Source: Globodera rostochiensis
Lineage: Eukaryota; Nematoda; Chromadorea; Rhabditida; Heteroderidae
DNA length: 64,000 nucleotides
Assembly: GCA_018350325.1 (NCBI GenBank)
Contig: JAEVLN010000019.1
Span: 124,001-188,000 of the forward strand
Direction of reading: 5' to 3'
Positions 55,560 to 64,000 of this stretch are shown one piece after another. The position numbers and the translations under genes are program-made. The stretch's first letter is position 1. Each line of letters starts with the position of its first letter. The notes under the pieces are model-generated. The model ran no database searches and was not told where the DNA came from. It worked only from the letters and a program-made list of their open reading frames with translations.

Positions 55560-58500
55560 GGCGCCAAAAAAGTCAACGTTTGTAATAGAGAGATGACAAA
55601 AAAGCCAAAAATATTTAAGGAGAGAATGTTTTATTTTTCTTATGACGAGCATTTTCATTGGTCACTCACTCCACGGCACCGCTCTCCCAAGCACGCAATA
55701 TATGAACAAATACTCGTTGTGCCACATACTCGGCACTGAACTGCACCAGCTTTCCATTGGCACCGGCACCCTTGGAGAACAGCGAAAAGCCCTCTTTCTC
55801 CTTCTTCTTCAATCGGAGTTCAATACCTGAGTGGGGAGGATATCAAATTAATAGAGGACTGAGCGGTCCTAATTTGTAAGTATTCGAAGTTCGATCTACT
55901 TACCAAAAATCCGATAGATTTTTTGTTTGCTAATTAAATTAAAATATGCCATGGTTTTTAAGATATCTTTGCTGCATACTCCAATTTTGTATTGGAATAT
56001 GACTTGTTTTTGTATTCTCAGAAATGTGGCTTGAGCATTCTAAATGAAGACGGCAAATTTATTGTTCGCTAATAACATTAAAAATATGACAAATTTTTTA
56101 AGATGTCCTCTCCAAACCGGTAGCCCCCTCCGCCCCCTGGCTACGGGCATGGTTTAGGGTTTAATTAATAGAAACGTTTATGCAAATTTAGCAAACATCC
56201 AATTTATTAAAATATTTTGAAATATATGTAACACATTTAGACAATTTTTATCTGATCTTGGAAAGGTCGCATTGTTCCAATGTTGTAAAACGTTCTTCGA
56301 CAAATCCTGCACTTCCCGCTTTTCTAATCATTTAAAAAATAGGCAGAATTTATCTTTTGTGAAGTTTGTGTAGCCATTTTCAGATTTACACGGGGCCCAC
56401 CGACGGCCTCAAAACAGTATTTCTCTGGCTCTTGAGCAGCCGCGGGCATTCAAATTTCGGATCGAAGTACGAAACTAGAACAAATGAATTAGCTAAATTT
56501 AGCTTTTTACTAATGAATATTTTTAATTATTCTTTTTAAATAGAACTAATGCATAAAGATAGCATCACTCAAATCTCCAGAGTGCCCTTCTAAAATGTCC
56601 CATTAATGTTTTGACTTGTGCGTGCCAATTCCCACCCCCCCCCCTCCCCAAATCTTTTGCAAATCGCTGCGCGCGCATGAGTGAATTCCTAAGAGTGCCA
56701 AAAGAGCAAAGTGCGGCCAATTAAGCAAAAGGCTAAAGGGAAAACAAACAAACAGATGGGGGGGGGGATTCAATGAATGAATAATTCATTGTTTACGGCA
56801 AAGGTGGACGGACGGACGGTCATTGGACGGCAAACGCACTCAAACACGGCAGGTGGCACGCGCTATTGGGCACTGTGCCGAAAGATGCTCTCAATTTTCA
56901 TGTTTTGGCCTTTCTTTGTTTAATGCACTCATTTTGGTCAACAAAGCTCACTCGCCTATTAAGAGTTGAGTTGTCCGTTTACAAAAGTCTTTGTGGTTAA
57001 CCGAAAACGAACCGGTAGAAAAGCGAGCAAATCAGAAACTGAAATTTCAGTTTTTGGATTCAGTTTAAAACCGACAATCCTTTTTTGGTTAGGATCCGGC
57101 GCCCAAAAACAAAATAAAGCTTTTGTGGAACTCCAGAATCGGCGGCAACTTTTAAATTTTAGCTGTGTAATTAGGAAGTTTAAAGTCGAGGGGATTTTTG
57201 ACAAATTTAAAAATATTAATGTTGAAAGCCAATTGAAAGTTGGAATACAGAAACAGTCACTAAATAAAAGAACAAAATCTAATTATAAAAACATGATAAA
57301 AATTCATTAATTTTCGTGTTAATTTTGTTGGCGCCCTGTCCTTCTAAACGACACTTCCCCCCCCCCCCCCCCCTTATCCAACAAATCTGAAAGCAAACAA
57401 ATCCTTTTCGATCCGACGACATTCGATGCTCATTTGGACTTTCCGCCGACCGATCGGATTAGCGACCAAAACATCGTCCTCTCCCCTCTCCCCCGTGCCC
57501 AGTCGCCGCTTCCTTCTTAAAACTGATCAATGCTTGCTTCTTTCTTTCTTCCCCGACGGGCGCCTGTTCTCATTTTCACTATGTTTTATTGGGGTGGCCG
57601 TTGTTAATCGTTTTTGGTGGCCATTTTCCCCGGAGGCGTTTGCTCAGCCTTTGGTGAAGTCGTCGGGGCCGTTTAATTGCCATGACAAAGCAGCGATCGA
57701 ACAACGAACCCAATTTGTCTATTTGATGTCAAACTTTTAATTGGCTTTTTTGCGATGGTAAATCAAAATGAAAAATGTTTTTTTAAAAATGTTCTATGTA
57801 TTCCTTAAAATATATTTTACACAATTTTTTTGCTTACATTTATGAGAAATTGGCTGAATGAACTCGATGAATTAATTCAGTAATGAAAAATATGCCAAAA
57901 ACACAAAATAAATTATTTCTTTATATCGCATTCCTCTCGCAACGCCATAACTTATCTCGCAGAAATAAAATAGTTTTATTATTTAAAAACTTAAAACATT
58001 TTCATCAGCAATGTCCCCACCACCCGCTGTTTGTTGTTGACCGGAACAGAATATTTTCTAAAATTTTCCGCTTCGCCTTTCCTCCCCCTCCCACTCCTTC
58101 GGTAATTGAATTTGCCCATTTTTGGCACCACGCTGAAGAAAAGTATTGAGAATTTTTCGGTCAAAATTAAATTTAGAAAAAACTTTTTCAGTGCTTAATA
58201 ATAATTTTTATTGGCCTCAACCCTCTGAGAAGCCTCAGTGAAAGTATAATTCACAAAATCGCAATTTCCACAAGCGAAACTGACGACCTGAACAGAAGCC
58301 GAAGGTTTGCTTTGATTCCGAAAGGCGGGAGGAGGGAAATGGATGCCCTCCTAACCCCCCCCCCCCCCAACCCGTCCCCCCGTCCATTCGATCCCTTCCT
58401 TTATCACCCCCCCCCCCCCGGGCACTTCAAAGAGCTTTCACCGACCGACCCGAATCTTTGTTTATTTTGCCTTTCTTTCACAGAAGCCCTAAGCCCCCCC

Positions 58501-58840
58501 CCCTCCCCCCCTCCCCACTTAGCCTATGTGTCGCCCCAACACCCGAACCTTTTATTTTTTCTCCTTTTACGCCAATTTTAATTTCCAAAATTGTTCTTTT
58601 GCTCTTTTTTTTTTTAACTTTGCCGAATTCATTTTAAATCGCTTCTTAACATTTTAAGTTGAATGTTCTTCAGTCGCTTTTGTCGCGTCATTCTTTTTGG
58701 CTCATTATCACTAATCAGTGACGGATCATTAGCATCTTCACCACTAAACATATGCAAGTGCGTTGTATTGTAACTCTTTTTGGTCAGAGTTTTCATGCCG
58801 GGTTATCAGCCAGTCGCAGTTCAAATTTGTAAATTTGAAG
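55560..58840. other. AT-rich and pyrimidine-rich stretch, no gene recognised
   Basis: Long C runs occur at 56633-56645, 57358-57373, 58357-58368, 58407-58420 and 58493-58510. No exon with a family signature was found on either strand. It may contain upstream introns and untranslated exons of the leucine-rich-repeat gene that follows. Confidence 0.4.
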
Positions 58841-61800
58841 GATTGGAAAGGCATCTGACCCCGACGGTTGGGCACAATGCCAATGCAACTTTCTCAACGG
58901 GGAAGCGGCGTCGGCTGAGCCACAGACAATGAGACGACGAATGTTGGTGCGCGGAATGCCAGAAACAGTCGGCGGGGAGGAGGCCGAAGCCGCCGGCATT
59001 GTCCGAGTGAATTGCGAGGGAATGTTTTGGACTTCGCTAGCCAATTTGAGCGGAATTTGGGGAGGAGACGAAGGCGCACTTTGGAGCAGTACAAAAGGGG
59101 GAGGAGCAACGACGGACATTGGCCAAGAAGTGGGCGGGCCATCATTTTTTGACAATAAAGCATAATCACTTGTTAATTACATGACATTTAAATGCAGTTT
59201 AAGCAGCTTTCACATCCTTCTGTCGGCGCTCTTTCCATCAAAAAAACTTTCGTCAAAGCAATTGGCCAAGACACTTTCCGGTCCGAGCCGAACATTCATT
59301 TTCTGGATTTGTCCGCAAATGCCATCGAATCAGTGAACGCAAACGCTTTTCGCGGATTGGAAGTGCTTTAACTGATCGACAAACCCTTTTAATTAGAGCC
59401 CGGTAGAGACGAGAATCTCGTCTCGAGATCTCGAAAAATCTCGACTCGAGATCTCGCTCGAAGAAATTTTCCGAGATTTTTCCGAGAATCTCGGCTTTTT
59501 CGAGAATCTCGTCTCGGAGATCTCAAAAAATCTCGACTCGAGATCTCGCTCGAAGCTCAAGTCCGGGCTCTACTTTTAATGCCCAACAATTTTAGGGCCA
59601 ACTCTTCCACCTGGACTTGAGCGGCAATCGCTTTGGCCAAGTGCCAAGATGGTCGTTGACCTATTTGAGACAACTGCAGCACTTTTCACTGCGCGACAAT
59701 CGCATTGAGTCACTGCACGGCGACACATTCGCGGAATTGCACCTTCGGAACCTGCGCTATTTGCACTTGGACGGAAATAAGGCAAATAAATTATTAAAAA
59801 ATTCTTAAAATATCTAAAAAAAATCTTTTGAACCATCTTAAGCATTTTATAATTAGGGATTTATTAATATTTTGAATACAAAATTTTTTACCAGTTTACA
59901 CCCCAAGATCTCCAATTTTTAGCACATATTTTGCCATTTTAGCACATATTTTGGAATTTTTAGCACATAAATAAATACATATTTCGGGATTTTAGCACAT
60001 ATAAATCCTATTCCTATTTATAATCAATCAACAATTTCAGATCGATTTGGTTGCGACCGGATCGCTGGCATCTCTTCCACTCCAAGTCCTCACATTGTCT
60101 AACAACCGGATCGCGCAATTGCCGAATGGTTCTCTCCCAAAACAACTTTGGCTTCTCGACCTGAAAAACAATTTTTTGTCGGAAGTACATACAACAAATT
60201 TATTAATAAAATATTTAATCATTTTTTATCAATCAATTTGAATTTCAGGTGCCTTTTGCCGCATTAGACGGGCTGAATTCACTGCGAATAATCGACTTAG
60301 AGCGCAATAACATAACTGAACTCGGCACACATTCCATGGGGTGGCTGAAGGCGGAGTTGGACTTGCGGCTGGCACTTAATCGCATCAGTCGATTGCCGGA
60401 GGGCGCATTTGACGGATTTCGACGCTTCGAAAGGCTCGACTTGAGTCATAATCAGGCAACAAAATCATCACCCAGAAATTTGTTAAGATGAAGCAAAGTT
60501 TTTTTCTAGATAAACTCCATCAGTGAGAAAGCCTTCCAAGCGGTTGAGTCCGTCTCCGAATTGGACCTCGGCTCCAACGCTCTTCTCCAAATCCCCCAAA
60601 ATGCTTTTTTGCGCTTTGCTAATTCCCTCCGTCGTCTGAATTTGGAACAAAATAAGTTGGGCGAACTGCCCAAGGCACTGCAGCCGCTGATCAGTCTTCA
60701 GCAACTCAATTTGAACGGAAATCGAATTCGAACATTGGACGCGAACGCTTTAGCCCGATTCAGGGCGAATTTGAGCGAATTGTCACTGGCCAAAAACATG
60801 CTAGGCATATTCAAAAATTTAAAAAATAATTTTAATAATATTAATTTTGTTTAGGTCGCATACCATCAGAGGGCATTCAGGTACAAAAACATTTTTAATC
60901 TAAAAAATTGCATCACTATTTAAAATATAACTGTGCCTTTTTGATTAAGGGAATGGTTTCTTTGCGCTCGTTGGATCTGTCCGACAATGCCATCGAATCT
61001 GTCGGCAAAATGGCCTTTGGTTCTTTCGACGGTCTCTCCCCCAGCGGAGTCTCATCCCTCCAGCGCCTTTCGTTGGCCGGAAACAGAATTCGTGAATTGG
61101 TAGGTGTATTATATGCCATTTTCTATGCTAATTAGTCTGTCATTATCGGGTCGGGATCCCTGGCGGGAGATTTCCGATTTGTTTAATAATTTTATTCACC
61201 ATTTGCCATTAACATTTGGCGCCATATGATTCCGATCTCATTTGCTCAATGGCAAAAAACAAATAATTTAACTTTACATTGAAGACAAACCCCGGCGCGT
61301 TCATCTACCTTTCAAATGTTTGTTTGTGTCCTGTGACCGACAATTTTGATGCTTACCTGCCTTGTAGCTTATTCGTCTTGACCTTAGCCATAATCGCATT
61401 GCGCGACTTACCAAAGACGTTTTTGAACGATTGGACTCTTTGGAATGGCTTTCGCTGGATGTACACATAATAAGATCGTTTTACGCCTTAAAGCCATAAA
61501 CAATTTCAGTACAACAAAATGTTGGAATTTCCCCGAAATACGCTTTCTCCATTAAATCGGCTTAAGCATCTGTCGATGGAGGCCAATTTGCTGCAAATGT
61601 TACCAAATTATGCATTTCAGTAATTTTTAACGTTTTTGTCCATATTCAATTCCATATTTTAGATGGCTTGTCCATCTTCAATGGCTTTCATTAGCCAAAA
61701 ATCGGTGTGTTCAATTAATTTAATTTCTTTAATGAATTGATCTAATTAGATTGAGCTCCATTAACGCAAAAATGTTTCACTCCACAAGTGCAATTCAAAT

Positions 61801-64000
61801 TCGGTGGCTGAATTTAGCCAATAATCGGATCAGTCGGATGGAAACAGCCGCTTTTCAGGTGGTATAATTTGCAATTATTTTTACATATAATTCCATTGTT
61901 TTAGAATTTGCCGAATTTAGAGCGTCTTTATTTGTCGCACAATCGACTTACAACACTTCACACTCAGGTCAGTCTTTCTTCACAATAGACTGACCGTATA
62001 CCACACCGATCACCTACCGTATATTAGTGTTCGGTCGGTACGGGAAAGTACCGACGCTTTTTCGGGATTTTTGGTGCTTTTTGTTCGGTACTTTACCGAA
62101 AAGTACCGACCAATCCTTTTGGCTGATCACTACAGTATATACCCGGGGCTTTATTTCAGATACTCTCCTCGTTGAAGAATTTGCGGCAATTGAGTTTGGC
62201 TCATAATAACATCAACACAACACAAGAAAGCGCGTAAGCTCTTTTAACTAATTTAGAAACTAATTACTTTTTAATTTAGTTTCGCAAATTTGCCCCACCT
62301 TGAGGAGCTGACGTTGGCTCACAATCGTTTACGCACCATCAAAGAGGGTAAGGGCATTTTACCGTAATTAATTGTTATTAACTCAAAGCCCCGCAGGCGT
62401 ATTTCATAAGGTCCCAAGTTTGGCCCGACTTGACTTGTCGCACAATCGCATCGAAGCATTCGATTTGGATTTCCTCGGCGCCAGCCAAGTGTACCAATTA
62501 CGGGCGCTCGATTTGTCGTTCAATGTCATAAGAAAGTAGAAAAATCATTTATTTCAAAATGTTTAGAAAATTTATTTAGATTAGAAATTCAATCGGCCAA
62601 ATATTCACTTCGATCTTTGGACCTTCACAACAATCAATTGGAATTTGTGCACGGCCAAATGTTCCAGGGCTTTGAACAACTCCGATCCGTTGACCTTTCG
62701 CAAAACGATCTAATCGTAAAGTTTTCAAATTTTTTTAAATTCATTTATTTCTAAAAAGGTTTGTATAATTGATTGCATTATTTGTACTGTTTTTGAAGGA
62801 CTTGAATGCCGGCTCGTTTTGGAGCAGTACCCGGTTGGAGCGAATTGTGCTGTCGGAAAATAATTTACGCACAATTTGGCGAGACACTTTTCGCGATCAG
62901 GTAGACTGATCAGAGTTATTAAAAGATCTTTTTATGCTTATTTTGTTGATCAGAATCTGATTATTGAGCTGAACCTCGCAGGGAATGTCCTTCATTCGTT
63001 GGATTCAGTACCAACCCTAACATATTTAATTTAGAATTAAATATGAATATTTTAGGGAGTTTTTGGCAAGGACAATTTGTTGGGCTTGGACCTGAGCAGA
63101 AACAATTTCTCGGCAATTCCAATTCGGGCACTCACATCGGTCCGAGGCAGTCTTTCGGTGCTCAAAATGTCGAGAAACGGCGTGAAAGTGCTGAATCGGA
63201 AGGAATTCGAAGGAATGAAAAATTTGAATGTTTTGGAATTGGCCGAAAATCGCATCGAAACTTTGGAAGAGGCATTTATTTTTTGATTTTTTCTTTTTCA
63301 TAAAATTATGTTCAAGGAAATGTTCTCTTTTTTGCCGAAATTGAAACATTTGGACCTTTCTGGCAACCCGGTGAACACGTGGAGCCCTCACGTTTTTTTG
63401 GTATATTTTTATTTATTTATTTTTTAATTTAATGGCCATTTGCCTTAAGGGCCTTTCACCGTTCACAGAACATTTGGACCTTTCACGCACCGGCCTCTTT
63501 TCCCTGCCCAAACTGCACAAATTGTCGTCGTTACGCTATTTAAACCTTTCTGGCAACTTTTTGTACGAATTGCCGCCGACGGACACCGACCCTTTGCCTG
63601 CACTTCAAATGCTCGACCTCGCCAAAAACAGGCAAAAAAAAAATAAAACAATTTTTTCAAAATGTTTTCTTTCTTTTTAAAGATTGGTCGAATTGCGTGC
63701 CCAACTCTTTGACAAAATCTCTGAAGTTCGAATGCTTAATTTAAGCGATAATATCGAACTCCGTTCGATTGATGGGGCCCTTCTGAAAGGCTTGGGCCAA
63801 GTCTCTGAAAGCATTAAAATTGAGTCTCAAAATATAATTTTATTTTCAGTTGGAAATATTATCGCTTGTCCGAATGTCCGCCCTCTCCCGACTAACCGGC
63901 TTATCTGATTTCGCTTACCTTCTCAGACTTCGATCTCTCGAGGCATTCTAACCGAGTTTTACGCTATTTTTAATTTTTGAATTTTAGATTTTTTCAAATC
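58841..64000 (+). CDS. Chaoptin-like leucine-rich-repeat protein, many exons, partial
   Basis: From 59198 onward at least 20 exons, most separated by introns of about 40-100 nt, encode successive LxxLxLxxNxIxxL repeats, for example HFLDLSANAIESV (59290), LSLRDNRIES-like (59685), LRSLDLSDNAIES (60970), LARLDLSHNRIEAF (62430) and LKHLDLSGNPVNTW (63345). I count roughly 30 repeats, and the gene runs off the right edge. An upstream stretch (58841-59155) has a CQCNFLNGE cysteine motif like an N-terminal LRR cap, but its splice to 59198 is not resolved. Long uninterrupted LRR arrays of this kind are typical of chaoptin and related extracellular/GPI-anchored adhesion proteins. Introns contain MITEs at 59394 and 62025. 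Confidence 0.8.
59394..59572. mobile_element. 179-bp hAT-type MITE in LRR-gene intron
   Basis: Ends TAGAGCCCGG and CCGGGCTCTA are inverted repeats; CTTTTAAT flanks both sides (59386-59393 and 59573-59580). The interior is built from TCTCGACTCGAGATCTCG words, including a near-perfect internal duplication. Confidence 0.9.
59905..60010. repeat. TTTAGCACATATTTTG word array in LRR-gene intron
   Basis: Four to five degenerate copies of TTTTAGCACATA in about 100 bp within the intron between the exons ending 59781 and starting about 60041. No target duplication was identified. Confidence 0.6.
62025..62132. mobile_element. 108-bp MITE in LRR-gene intron
   Basis: Begins TAGTG and ends CACTA with imperfect inverted repeats; CCGTATAT (62017-62024) and CAGTATAT (62133-62140) flank it, a 7/8 match. 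The interior consists of GGTACTTTACCGAAAAGTACC-like inverted words. Confidence 0.6.

Overview
The window looks like nuclear DNA of a nematode. It has split genes with very short introns (about 41-65 nt in many genes), animal gene families (CLN3, FAX/CDR-type glutathione-transferase-like, AIG1-like, a cathepsin remnant, a MAP-kinase-like gene, a long leucine-rich-repeat gene), dispersed head-to-head TTAGGC words (the nematode telomere unit), and very heavy DNA-transposon load. A tylenchid plant parasite is possible but not shown. No CRISPR array, rRNA or canonical tRNA was seen.

Layout. 1-1993 is a perfect 50-bp tandem array with two N in every unit. 2003-7993 is an imperfect ~6-kb palindrome of repeats that contains a hAT-like element (3031-5209). 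8.6-12.2 kb holds a CLN3 gene and a FAX/CDR gene, both broken by what looks like one small inversion; one FAX/CDR intron looks like a recently inserted transposon. 12-27.6 kb has scattered host exons (M28 peptidase, AIG1-like, cathepsin, MAPK-like, unknown), a Harbinger element (15370-16718), a minisatellite (about 24.8-25.77 kb) and many dispersed repeats.

27687-48221 is one Polinton/Maverick, a virus-like transposon, flanked by the 6-bp target duplication GACAGC. Its inverted terminal repeats are gigantic (about 6.87 kb each, almost identical). Each arm carries a full structural module: a zinc/basic protein, an LPSN-type structural protein, a pVI-like protein, the double-jelly-roll major capsid protein, a small membrane protein, an adenain-like protease and an unknown protein. 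The 3.76-kb unique centre encodes a PAZ-domain (Argonaute-derived) protein, an unknown protein, a packaging ATPase that has lost its Walker A region, an integrase and a chromodomain-like tail. No DNA polymerase B is present; a 42-codon stump of an opposite-strand gene sits at the palindrome junction. A hAT transposon (30359-33389) with its own 8-bp duplication has split the capsid gene of the left arm only.

48.2-64 kb has an unknown helical gene with two GTAAGT-ended repeats in its intron, a hAT deletion derivative (53088-54112), a TA-flanked element with 28-bp terminal repeats (54191-55555), and a many-exon chaoptin-like leucine-rich-repeat gene running off the right end, whose introns hold small hAT-type MITEs.

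Best candidates for something undescribed: the palindromic, polymerase-less Polinton with a PAZ protein; the TSD-flanked intron (introner) at 11177-11382; and the reciprocal gene-splitting inversion at about 9.4-10.9 kb.
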